A stretch of 64,000 bases of DNA, from positions 31,085,274-31,149,273 of the forward strand of contig JAFMSR010000013.1 in NCBI GenBank assembly GCA_022818135.1, in the 5' to 3' direction. The notes beneath the pieces are model-generated. The model made no database searches and was not told where the DNA came from. It saw nothing but the letters and a program-made list of their open reading frames with translations. The DNA comes from Saxidomus purpurata (Eukaryota > Mollusca > Bivalvia > Venerida > Veneridae). Below are positions 47,601 to 53,819 of this stretch, piece after piece (the first letter of the stretch is position 1; the number at the start of each line of letters is the position of its first letter). A program made the position numbers and the translations under genes.

Positions 47601-50490
47601 GTATGTACTACACACTTGAAATCTTTCATAACGGATATGTTTCTAGTCTATCTTGGTCTATGTTGTTACCTGATCTGTCCTGATTTGGCTCCCTCTGGTG
47701 GCACAGAATTTCTGTACATATAATTAAGTTTGTTTTAAAATGATTATAAAAGTATTGTTTATCCATGCATTTACAAGCTATATCAAGATACTGCTTTTCA
47801 CAAAATGATGCTCAAATACAGAAACTTTAAAATACCTGTAACAGAATTTGAAGGACTTCTGTCATTTCCTTGAGGTCAACAATTTCAGTGACATCAGTTT
47901 GTGATGCCCGGTCAAGACCAAAAAATCCAACTTTAGGCTGGTCTGCAAGGTCTGGCCTGAAAGAGTAATAAGAATAATTATCTTTAAAAAAGATTAATGA
48001 CCCTGGTGTGTTCTTGATCTATTATACAAAAGAAGATGAAGTTGTGTTAAATATTTTATGACCATTGTGCACATTACACACATGAACCTCAAAATCCAGT
48101 ATAATCTGATCAGTTATACTCCAGATGTATCTATGATAATACACTAAAATCATTCAAACTGTTGAATCATAGTGTAGTGTGCCCAACACCATGAAAGTTA
48201 TTGGAAGTTTGCCGGCTATTAATTCCTTTGACCTATGAAAGGTCAGTGGGGGCCTCCTCATTTTCCCCTTTTTGACAAAAACCTTCAAAAGTTGAAAAAC
48301 TTTGATAATTTAATCAAGAGTTGGCCAAACTTGTTTAAAGACATAAGATTTCATAAATTAAAGCACCAGAATATTTCTGCAACTATCTTGACCGTTCATG
48401 AGAAAAGTCCGGCGAAAACGCCGATTTTTCGTTTGTCACCTATTTTCGGGCCGGGGGTTTTCCTATTTTTTTCAACGGAAACAGTGTTCCAAAGAGAATA
48501 AAGAACAATACAAGTTTTCAATGAAAATAGAAGATTACTATATCAAGTGTGTTACACCTTGCGCTAAGTTAGTTCCTGACACCAGATTTTTACATAAAAT
48601 TTTGTTAGTTAAATTGTTAGTCCTCTCTTTTATTTGGCAAAAGAATATTGCTTTACATACTTATAGTTTGTTTCTTTATTAGATAACATTTTAAAAGTAT
48701 TATAGTTGATTTTTTAAAAATTCCCCTTTCTGGCAAAAGACGTAAATTCCCCTCCTGACGGGCCCCGCCACCTTTCCCCTCAGACCGAAAAAAAACACTG
48801 AAGGTCAATCTCCCTGTCAAATCTGCAAGATGCCTAGAAAAACTAGCTTCAAAAGTGTTTAGAATACAGAAAATTGCATGCATTGTTAAAAAAAATTTGA
48901 GGGGGATGGGGCATACCCCCAACCCCCCTATATGGCCTGTTATAATATAATATTGGCATATTCAACCAAATCATGTTGAGAACCCTGGGTTAATAATTTA
49001 AGTACTTAAATAATTCATATATATCAACACAATATGTTTTTACCTCCAAATTAATGTTGATTATAAGTGTAGAGTATTTATAGTTTCTTGGCCAGTGAAT
49101 GACGGTCAAAAACTGGAGTAGAATATTTATAAAAAAAAACAAAGACAATGCTTGTTGTTCTGATACACATGTCGCGACAGATATTTAATTACTATTGGGG
49201 ACATATTTGACAAGTGGCCAGTTAGCTCAGTCGGGAGAGCATTAGATTTAACAACTTTGCAAGGGAAGGTAGTCTACATGAGTTCGAATCATGGTCAAGG
49301 CTCTTTTTTTTTCTCATCATGTGACATTTGGCACCTTCCAATTGAATAAAATTAATTTTTACTATGAAAATCTAGCAATCAATCGCTTTCATATTCTAAA
49401 AATTGCGCCTTCTATCTTTTTTAAGGTAGAATCTAGTTCTTGTTTAGATTGAACAATTATGTGAGGACACTTGATCTGGAAATGAGAACATAGCAAACAT
49501 TTAACAAAAGTATCACTACAATTTTTATATCAAAATGTTCAGAAAAAGACAAGCTGTCAGACAAGAGTAACTATATTTTTTTTTGTGGCAGAAACAAACT
49601 AGTAAAAGATTCAAACATTTTCTTCCAAGGTTAGTGGTAATAGGTATATCCAAAAGTATGAAGATTATAGTCAACATGGATTTAGTAAAGCTTGCTTGTA
49701 ACACTTGTTTTGTTTTATGATTTGATTTTTTTAGAAGAATAATGATGATCAAAACTTTATATAGAGGACAGAGATGTCATATGTATTTTCAGTACTTAAA
49801 TGTGCACCTTCATTAACCAGTAAGACTCGCAGTAGCTTATTGGTATGACCAGAATACCTGATCTCGGCTACATGATACCCTCTCTAAATTTAGATTTTGT
49901 TCCGAATTCTCAGAGACAGAGAACATTGTGAAACATTCACAAGGTGCCAAAGCAGTTGTCATCTTGCCATATCATAATGTATAGCTTATTTACCCGGGCG
50001 CAATTTCATGATAAGAGGTGGTGGCTCAAACAAGACTCAAGTTTTTAAACTGGAGGCCCGTAAACTGGGACGCTGAAATTTTTTAGAACACTATCTAAAC
50101 TGAAGATACCTACCCAGATGCTTTAGTATGATAATGTGGTGTACTACCCAAAAGTGCATAAACTGCTGCATTAGCAAATTTGTTCTCACAGTATGGTGCC
50201 TCCATTTTATTCGATACATACTCCTCGTGACAGGCCAGCAAGAATGAAAACACGTTAATTTTCCCGTAAAATCAATTAAGAAATCTACTTCCGGTTTGAT
50301 GCAACTAATTTCAAATCTACTTTGTTTTGTAAGACAGAACATCTTGTAATAATGATTTTCAAATTGAACAGTACCTGAAAAGCTGACCGTCATTTTCCGT
50401 TGTTCCATATATCGTTAATATCCTCTCTTGAAGTTCTATTTCTGAATTCGCATACTCTGCGCCCGTCGGATCGCGCACGAGCAGCGCCAT
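14419..50490 (-). CDS. 22-exon coiled-coil protein gene, function unknown (C10orf67/DUF4709-like suspected)
   Basis: Joining 22 exons with GT..AG borders and matching phases gives 1827 nt, that is 608 residues from ATG 50488-50490 to TGA 14419-14421. Exons on the minus strand: 50375-50490, 47836-47956, 46796-46887, 44915-44966, 44359-44433, 42341-42517, 41780-41830, 36912-36962, 35887-35901, 33388-33414, 30478-30619, 30085-30143, 29326-29391, 25661-25726, 23010-23117, 20574-20665, 20032-20097, 19541-19628, 19285-19347, 18981-19110, 17853-17928, 14419-14512. Residues about 60-205 and 260-488 are charged and heptad-rich, so coiled coil; about 205-258 is a Ser/Thr/Pro linker; 489-608 is low-complexity and probably disordered. 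No signal peptide or membrane helix is seen. The ATG has A at -3 and G at +4. The segment around KMHEERVGTVRRAFRQQLSD is the most distinctive. Size and layout recall vertebrate C10orf67 (DUF4709), but this is memory of a poorly characterised family, not a match. A centrosomal or ciliary coiled-coil protein is an alternative. The exon chain is far more certain than the name. Confidence 0.85.
14513..17852. other. intron 21 of the coiled-coil gene
   Basis: 3.3 kb without recognised coding sequence. It holds the 17-bp tandem repeat, an (AT)n run near 15010 and a degenerate repeat at about 15985-16280 (gacctggtagcgtgacctga and related phrases). Confidence 0.5.
15184..15232. repeat. 17-bp tandem repeat, three copies
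   Basis: tgtgaataaagactaa(c/t) is repeated three times in a row with one variable base. Confidence 0.85.
17853..17928 (-). CDS. coiled-coil gene, exon 21
   Basis: 76 nt, acceptor ttattgcag/AAA and donor CCAG/gtataa. It encodes ENQIMSEHDKEDIPADVVPL and an acidic tail segment. It leaves in phase 2. Confidence 0.82.
18712..18762. repeat. poly(T) tract
   Basis: Two T runs of roughly 18 bases each interrupted by AA and followed by gttttggttc. Possible remnant of a minus-strand retroelement poly(A) tail, but no element body was recognised. Confidence 0.6.
18981..19110 (-). CDS. coiled-coil gene, exon 20
   Basis: 130 nt, acceptor ttattacag/CCA and donor GATG/gtaggt. It encodes PDIPKYARPINPNATPGAPQ followed by a Ser/Gly-rich stretch. 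It leaves in phase 1. Confidence 0.85.
19285..19347 (-). CDS. coiled-coil gene, exon 19
   Basis: 63 nt, phase 0-0. It encodes ADTPMGIHPSSKHASPSKRP, a basic, Ser-rich, probably disordered stretch. Borders are atttttcag/GCT and CTG/gtaagg. Confidence 0.83.
19541..19628 (-). CDS. coiled-coil gene, exon 18
   Basis: 88 nt, acceptor gtttcag/TCT and donor GCA/gtaagt. It encodes LHALKDESYIRQQLQRQAAN and ends the coiled coil near residue 488. Confidence 0.86.
20032..20097 (-). CDS. coiled-coil gene, exon 17 (66 nt)
   Basis: Phase 2-2, acceptor tctttcag/ACT and donor AAAG/gtatag. It encodes LKREIERIHRTWEKKFAILQ with a conserved-looking Trp in the coil. Confidence 0.87.
20574..20665 (-). CDS. coiled-coil gene, exon 16
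   Basis: 92 nt, acceptor tctcacag/GAA and donor CAAG/gtgagg. It encodes ERAKLAEALKGDTDMNRLRK and continues the helix. It leaves in phase 2. Confidence 0.88.
20666..23009. other. intron 15, no feature seen
   Basis: 2.3 kb of AT-rich intron without recognised repeats or coding sequence. Confidence 0.4.
23010..23117 (-). CDS. coiled-coil gene, exon 15
   Basis: 108 nt, phase 0-0, acceptor atttccag and donor AGG/gtaatt. It encodes 36 highly charged residues, ending in DQEKKLKEELAR. Confidence 0.88.
23575..23790 (+). repeat. decayed array-element end piece
   Basis: Contains gcccctgtgaccttgcctag, then ctacagacggacatatatac and a final tttgtgtgcgggcatataac. The final phrase is comparable to the GGGGGCATAA terminus of the other elements. 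Confidence 0.45.
23842..24990 (+). mobile_element. AACAAGAG-type element with five ~166-bp units
   Basis: Begins AACAAGAGGGCCATGATGGC, whose GGGCCATGATGGCCC forms a perfect hairpin. The phrase gtcataatttgaa(c/t)aatc recurs at about 24010, 24177, 24341, 24508 and 24674 (164-167 bp apart). Each unit includes gccaaatatctaagctcta and a variable ggggtcaattttgacc palindrome. It ends with ggacggacggacgtatgacg and aatagctcactctggcac. It sits in intron 14 of the coiled-coil gene. Confidence 0.8.
25661..25726 (-). CDS. coiled-coil gene, exon 14 (66 nt)
   Basis: Phase 0-0, 22 residues, starting IAKQKEEMERMMKEKLAQAH. Borders are cttcttag/ATA and GCT/gtaagt. It has the same length as exons 13 and 17. Confidence 0.86.
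25727..29325. other. intron 13, no feature seen
   Basis: 3.6 kb of AT-rich intron. Short open frames here have no splice-site or family support. Confidence 0.45.
29326..29391 (-). CDS. coiled-coil gene, exon 13 (66 nt)
   Basis: Phase 0-0, 22 residues, starting LQIEIETLRNSIHQDKSNSQ. Splice borders are atattacag/CTG and ATG/gtaggt. Confidence 0.86.
30085..30143 (-). CDS. coiled-coil gene, exon 12
   Basis: 59 nt behind a strong acceptor (tttttttttcag) with donor CAGCAG/gttaga. It encodes SQEVNKLGAQLTNEKMQKQQ and restores phase 0. Confidence 0.86.
30478..30619 (-). CDS. coiled-coil gene, exon 11
   Basis: 142 nt with acceptor tttgtag/ATTGAT and donor CTTA/gtaaga. It opens the second coiled coil and includes EAESLKEELEEVNQKFNELK. 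It leaves in phase 1. Confidence 0.88.
30620..31687. other. part of intron 10, no feature seen
   Basis: AT-rich sequence with several A-rich runs near 30690; nothing else could be supported. Confidence 0.4.
31688..32905 (+). mobile_element. AACAAGAG-type element with six ~170-bp units
   Basis: Begins AACAAGAGCTGTCCCTCACA, then atgcccccgaaagagg. The phrase (g/a)tgaccttgacctttg recurs at about 31850, 32020, 32190, 32361, 32539 and 32708. Units share gggtcttgcacgcgacac and gatgtgctagacatttgtgc. The end is acggacggacagatggtgcg, then gccgcccttcgggggcataa. ATGCCCCCGAA at the start and TTCGGGGGCAT at the end are inverted copies. Confidence 0.85.
33388..33414 (-). CDS. coiled-coil gene, 27-nt exon 10
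   Basis: The sequence between tatttag and gtaagaa encodes GVQASIKPL in phase 0-0. It is a short linker exon directly before the second coiled-coil block. Confidence 0.65.
33415..36911. other. introns 8-9, no other feature seen
   Basis: Apart from the candidate micro-exon at 35887 nothing coding or repeated was recognised in this 3.5 kb. Confidence 0.4.
35887..35901 (-). CDS. coiled-coil gene, candidate 15-nt micro-exon 9
   Basis: The sequence ccttattacag/AGC GTC AGA GAC AAG/gtgagg would add SVRDK in phase 0-0. Both splice sites are good and the frame is kept, but 15 nt is too short to rule out chance. Without it the protein is 603 residues. Confidence 0.45.
36912..36962 (-). CDS. coiled-coil gene, exon 8 (exon 7 paralogue)
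   Basis: 51 nt, phase 0-0, acceptor gacatag/AGT and donor CCG/gtgagt. It encodes SFGESPPTTAVTSTRPP. The acceptor was chosen because it gives the same length, phase and residue pattern as exon 7; its polypyrimidine tract is poor. Confidence 0.7.
37580..37960 (+). repeat. degenerate interspersed repeat
   Basis: Contains gttgaccttgactttgagtt and, about 130 bp on, atcagaccttgatcttgaac, followed by actaaagttacagctggaca and gcggtcggagtgaatg. These are decayed units and an end tract of the same general class of element. Confidence 0.45.
38434..38694. repeat. G/T-only homopolymer block
   Basis: From 38434 to 38637 the plus strand contains only G and T, arranged as long G runs (up to about 50) and T runs (up to about 20); a few C, A follow to 38694. 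Open frames across it are meaningless poly-Gly/Phe or poly-Pro/Lys. It lies in intron 7 of the coiled-coil gene. Sequencing or assembly artefact is the likeliest reading; a real G-quadruplex-forming tract is possible. Confidence 0.85.
38695..41779. other. rest of intron 7, no feature seen
   Basis: 3.1 kb of AT-rich intron without recognised features. Confidence 0.4.
41780..41830 (-). CDS. coiled-coil gene, exon 7 (Ser/Thr/Pro linker)
   Basis: 51 nt, phase 0-0, acceptor gattgcag and donor CCG/gtaaaa. It encodes PSLGDSERPSAVTPQTP, a disordered linker closely resembling exon 8. Confidence 0.8.
42341..42517 (-). CDS. coiled-coil gene, exon 6
   Basis: 177 nt, phase 0-0, behind a long polypyrimidine tract (tttttttttcag) and with donor AGT/gtgagt. 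It encodes 59 residues of continuous coiled coil, including YKELLVTVQRNESIIHMLKM, and ends in a Ser-containing turn. Confidence 0.9.
42976..43035. repeat. 25-bp tandem repeat
   Basis: atagcacatacttgtcactt plus ataa is repeated about 2.4 times in intron 5. Confidence 0.85.
43455..43990 (+). mobile_element. AACAAGAG-type element, decayed
   Basis: Begins AACAAGAGCTGATTTAGACA, then a gctaagtgct phrase. Three loose units share aatcaataataggagataac or gagataactcta, and 'tgtcctctataactgtatgc' type text, with agttatg phrases between. No clear 3' terminus was found. Confidence 0.5.
44359..44433 (-). CDS. coiled-coil gene, exon 5
   Basis: 75 nt, phase 0-0, with donor AAT/gtgagt. It encodes RVGTVRRAFRQQLSDAIARV and five more residues. 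This Arg-rich amphipathic helix is the most family-diagnostic part of the protein. Confidence 0.87.
44915..44966 (-). CDS. coiled-coil gene, exon 4
   Basis: 52 nt with acceptor tttcag/ATACTG and donor GAAGAG/gtttgt. It encodes YCRINERVSDLEKMHEE and restores phase 0. Confidence 0.85.
45093..46560 (+). repeat. 'gaggtcac...gtgaccttgacc' repeat interrupted by a nested element
   Basis: Units with cacagaggtcac, tgaccttgaccc and gatcatctacaggttgca occur at 45093-45241 and resume at 46294-46560 (aacagaggtcac, gatcatctacatgttgcagg). The element 45242-46293 lies between them. Confidence 0.7.
45242..46293 (+). mobile_element. AACAAGAG-type element, close copy of 31688-32905
   Basis: Same start (AACAAGAGCTGTCCCTCACA), same first-unit variants and same terminus (gcctcccttcgggggcataa) as the element 13.6 kb away, with five or so units. 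Between 45320 and 45900 it has many one- to four-base deletions relative to that copy (for example aagtggacc for aagtgtgacc). It lies in intron 3. Confidence 0.85.
46565..46778 (-). repeat. tRNA-derived SINE
   Basis: On the minus strand the head reads ccgtggtcgagtggttagag (box A) and, about 40 bp later, catgggtttgagccctg (box B), followed by a body ending near ctaggaatgctagttaggta. The head resembles a Ser/Leu tRNA. It lies directly upstream (minus sense: downstream) of exon 3. Confidence 0.7.
46796..46887 (-). CDS. coiled-coil gene, exon 3
   Basis: 92 nt with acceptor tag/GATGTA and donor AATT/gtaagt. It encodes DVATLKRDINFAKHVMQADY and the start of a helical, charged stretch. Confidence 0.87.
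47060..47585 (-). repeat. split tRNA-like repeat pieces
   Basis: A box B-like phrase, reverse complement ggacctgggttcaatccaca, lies at 47075; a box A-like phrase, reverse complement aggtgcagtgtggtagagtg, lies at 47570. Next to them gatttcacgaaaatactta (47092) and its inverted relative aagtattttcatgaaat (47506) form an inverted pair. Confidence 0.45.
47836..47956 (-). CDS. coiled-coil gene, exon 2
   Basis: The acceptor is tctttcag/GCC and the donor is TTACAG/gtattt. It enters in phase 2 and leaves in phase 0 (121 nt). It encodes residues up to 79, including VGFFGLDRASQTDVTEIVDL. Confidence 0.88.
48190..48960. repeat. GC-contrasting repeat-like segment in intron 1
   Basis: Phrases with runs of C (gggcctcctcattttcccct; cctgacgggccccgccacct) and gggatggggcatacccccaa stand out from the AT-rich intron. 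It is probably an interspersed repeat, but no family was recognised. Confidence 0.35.
49216..49298 (+). repeat. tRNA-like sequence, not a functional tRNA
   Basis: The D-arm region GTTAGCTCAGTCGGGAGAGC is canonical (box A) and gagttcgaatcatgg is a near-canonical T arm (box B); GGCCA can pair with TGGTC. The anticodon arm does not pair properly and the intervening region is too long, so it is a tRNA relic or SINE head. Poly(T) follows. Confidence 0.6.
50375..50490 (-). CDS. coiled-coil gene, exon 1 (start codon)
   Basis: Encodes residues 1-38 plus two bases of codon 39, beginning MALLVRDPTGAEYANSEIEL. The donor reads CTTTTCAG/gtactg. The start context is favourable (AAAATGG). No TATA box was recognised upstream. 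Confidence 0.85.
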
Positions 50491-50855
50491 TTTTGTTGCT
50501 ATCAACAAAGTACTCTTCTAAGGGGAACTACTCGGACTTAGGTATTTATAGGTAATAACGTACTAAATTCATCAATTCAACATAAACACTCCTAATATGA
50601 AATAAGGGATTGCCTAACAAGCTGTAGGCCTAAATCAAATTTTGACAGATTGGAAAAGTTTGTTTTTAAACGAAACCTTAGGTCTATTTAACGTTGCAAT
50701 ATACCCATTGCGACAAACAGGGTATCCAGTCACAAGTACAAATGTACTGTACTTACCTTTTCCAAGAATGAGAAAGCTTCTCTTTATTTTCCTGACACTA
50801 CCCGTTTAAATGTTGAGCGCTAAGCAAGGAAGCTGTCTGTACCATTTTTAATGTC

Positions 50856-50937
50856 CTTGGTTTGCTGCGGTCATGGACCGAACCCACCCTCCCACACACG
50901 ATGCAGACGCACTATCCACTAGGCTATCGAGACAGTT
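50856..50937 (-). repeat. tRNA-like SINE remnant
   Basis: The reverse complement reads gatagcctagtggatagtgc (box A) and gtgggttcggtccatgacc (box B), about 45 bp apart. No body was recognised. Confidence 0.55.
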
Positions 50938-51562
50938 TTTTTGTAGGACCTAGTATTTTCAGAGCTTTATTATTGTACTATGACCAAGGCCCTTAGTTAG
51001 TCATTTTAGGCTAAGCGGGATAGTGCAAGAATCAGAACACGTCTCAGTTCCAGAGACACCCCTGGTTATTCTACATGTCCGGTTTACAGCTGGTATAGCA
51101 CTTGAACACGGAAAACAATTTGAAGGTTTTATCCGGAATACCATTAGTTATGTTAGTGGAGAAGCCGAGGACATACAGGCGATTTCTGGATTGCCAGTCT
51201 TACAAGTTACCACTACAACACCCGTCATCTAGCTGAACAAACATCAATAATGTATAGTAGACTTTATATACAAGACATACGACCCCATGACCCCGAGCAT
51301 TCAACCCTGATCACTTGCTATACTTAACCCCGAACATGAATTAAGATATCCATCTGGCACATTAGACCTCGGAAATAAATTTATTCAAACACATTGACAT
51401 ATTTCTATCACAGGAAAATGGACCAATCCCTGCATACATTTTATTGACTTTAGAAAAGAAATGTTGGAACATCTGCATGCTTTCTTTAAATTACTTAATC
51501 AACGACTGATTATGATTAGTTTAGTTTAGCGGTCCCGTTTGTACACAAACGAAGAATTCCGA

Positions 51563-52512
51563 TTTTTCTAAAATAGAGGAAAGGGAAAACATACAAATAC
51601 ACATGGCAAACGAAATCAAGAGAAGCATGTACTATATAGTATTTTCTAAAATAAAGGAAAAGGAAACATTATACAAATACGCATGACAAATGGAATAATA
51701 TAGGGTCAATATGACGCTATATCGTTTGCTTGAGTAACACTGCCCTTCATGACAAGGTCACGAAGTCCAACACACAACACAAACATCCAGATATTGCTAT
51801 GTACACATGTTTGTTTTAACATGTCCATCAAACTGTAAGACCATAAACTATTTTTGTATTTTTGTAATAATAACCCACATGAGCTGAGATTTTGAAACTA
51901 TTTTTAAAAATAAATCAATCCTTTCCGACAAGATATTGTTTAGTTTTTCTATATAGCCTAGGTAAAACCTTTGCCAATCAGGGCGTGGTCAATTTTCATC
52001 CAGGCGCATGCTTTGAACAAACTTAGCTAAGGACCACTTAGTAGAGCTACCGAAACATATTCAAAATCTGTGCATCGCGGTGTTTGACAAGAAGATTTTT
52101 AAAATTTCCAATGTCTACATTTATTCAACCCCTAGAGCGAGGCCAGCTTGGACCCCAGAGGAGATATTTTACAGAGCTTAATGCCAGGACGCTTCTGGCC
52201 AAGTTAGATGAAAAAGAGTTCTGAGTAGAAGTCGTTCGAAGCAGGGTCCATATATTACATAATATAAGATAGTTGGATTAACAGATTAAACCAGTACATA
52301 TAACAGATAATAGGAATACACATTTTTTGTATTACATTTATACTGACTTCAGAAAAATATATGCACCGTCCTACAGATGCAGTAAAGCAACACGTTACAT
52401 AAAATGACAACTTACCCATATAGATTGAAAACGTACGAAACCGCATAATATCATTGATATGTTTTACTTAAATTTGATTGCAACAATTTCGATGTATTAA
52501 GGTATAATTATG
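51563..52512 (+). repeat. interspersed repeat, copy A, split by an inserted element
   Basis: ttttctaaaata(g/a)aggaaa occurs at 51563 and 51642 and is followed, after the insertion, by ttaacagattaaacc (52275), ccgtcctacag (52367), agcaacacgt (52385) and gatgtattaaggtat (52491). All these recur in the same order in 52958-53275. Confidence 0.7.
51697..52250 (+). mobile_element. degenerate array-type element inserted in copy A
   Basis: It starts agggtcaatatgacgctata, a decayed form of agggccatgatggccctata at 23848. Its units carry gggcgtggtcaattttcatc, ctttgaacaaacttagctaa and aagaagatttttaaaatttc, matching the unit of the 23842 element. Confidence 0.55.
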
Positions 52513-52724
52513 TTTGTTTTATTCATAATAAGGAAATGGTACCGTAAATTTTTTAAAATTAAATTTAATATTCTTGAAAACAGACAATCTACCGAAAATA
52601 AGCTTTTCTCGACTGCTAAACAAGTTCTTACAATTTGGATTAATCACTATCGAAACACACTCCAAGTGGAATCTATCAAAGCACAAATCCTTTTACACGC
52701 ATAATTATCATGGCACTACTAAAT

Positions 52725-52790
52725 CGGGATCGAACCAGAGACTCTCCAATTCTTAGGCGAACGTGCTACCACTTAAGTGTTATAATAGAT
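52725..52790 (-). repeat. tRNA-like remnant
   Basis: The reverse complement reads taagtggtagcacgttcgcc and later ctggttcgatcccga, a short box A / box B pair. Confidence 0.5.
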
Positions 52791-52957
52791 AAATAATGAT
52801 TTTTGATAGTCATGGCCATTTGTTGCGTTGTTCATCATGTGTTTTGTTGTATCACACTGCACTGCTGGATGCATTTAGTTGTATTACACCTTAAATATAT
52901 TGTACACACTCGAAAGCTGAAACAAATACTACGCAATGGTATTAACTTCTATTTAGT

Positions 52958-53275
52958 ATTTTCTAAAATATAGGAAAGGGAATACAGATGGCAAATGAAA
53001 AAAAGAGAGACAAAATTTGACTAAACAACAAAGACATGTCGTTAAATTATCGACCGTTGAACTAACAGATTTAACCCGTCCGTACGACAGATAACAAGGG
53101 TACACTCTAGATGTATTTACACAATATTCAGTACAAAAAGATATGCATCGTCCTACAGTTAAGCAACACGTGTACTTCAAATTACAACTTTGCCATATCT
53201 TTAAAACCATCGAAACCAGTTATACTTAAATTGGAGTGAATCAAATTTCGATTTATTAAAGGTATGTTTTTATAT
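52958..53275 (+). repeat. interspersed repeat, copy B, uninterrupted
   Basis: About 317 bp, homologous along its length to the two halves of copy A (ttttctaaaatataggaaag ... taacagatttaaccc ... atcgtcctacag ... gatttattaaaggtat). It ends about 440 bp before the transporter start codon. Confidence 0.7.
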
Positions 53276-53714
53276 GTAAATTTAGAAGATAGACAATATT
53301 ATTTGTGTAAATGAACAGCTGATACTGATATGTTAAATTCAGACAGTTCATACAAGTAAGAGCATAGAATTTGAATAATTTTTAAGAGCCTGGCGAAAGG
53401 ACATGAACCGTAACAAAAACGTTCGTATAATTATTGCAAAGCTGTGCAAAAGACACATTTCGAATCGCAAATAATGAAATAGAAAATTTCCTCTTGTTTA
53501 TTAAATACGAAGGAAAATACGGTCAAAACAAAACATTTCCCATAGGTTTCCTTATCAACGCCCTTTTGAAGTCACATAGAAAAGTTACTTGTTATATTAT
53601 TCATTTCATATGTCAAAATTCTTTCTCATTTTGTATGATATCACCTTGTACAATCCAACCTTAATAAATCGTTCAAAATGTGATTTGTATATTCTATCTA
53701 GACAAGGTCTGAAA

Positions 53715-53819
53715 ATGGTGGTCGAAAGAGATGGTGAGTTTCATGAACTTTCAAGTCTGGCAAATGAAGGACAAATGGAGCTGCAGAAGAGCATTGTAAA
53801 CTCGGAAAATAACGACGAT
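53715..53819 (+). CDS. MFSD4B-like: MFSD4-like gene, exon 1 (start codon)
   Basis: 35 codons, MVVERDGEFHELSSLANEGQ and onward, hydrophilic, donor GAT/gtaagt. The same frame stays open upstream to an ATG at 53589, but a possible acceptor (tctatctag) lies just before 53701. The later ATG has A at -3 and G at +4, so 53715 was preferred. Confidence 0.75.

Larger units (their letters stand above)
50491..53714. other. intergenic region between the two head-to-head genes
   Basis: The start codons face away from each other across 3.2 kb. No TATA box or initiator was recognised. The contents are repeats listed separately, so any promoter of the transporter gene must lie among them or within the last few hundred bases. 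Confidence 0.5.

Noticed and set aside
49216..49298. Functional tRNA gene
   Set aside because: Good D arm and acceptor pairing but no valid anticodon stem-loop, excess length, and a poor T arm.
51023..51232. 69-codon plus-strand frame, moderately protein-like composition
   Set aside because: No family resemblance and no splice sites that link it to the transporter gene.
53589..53714. Upstream start of the transporter at ATG 53589
   Set aside because: The frame is open, but the extra 42 residues (Phe/Tyr/Ile-rich, AT-driven) are unlike the cytoplasmic N-terminus of the family, and a possible splice acceptor lies just before 53701. Kept as an alternative only.
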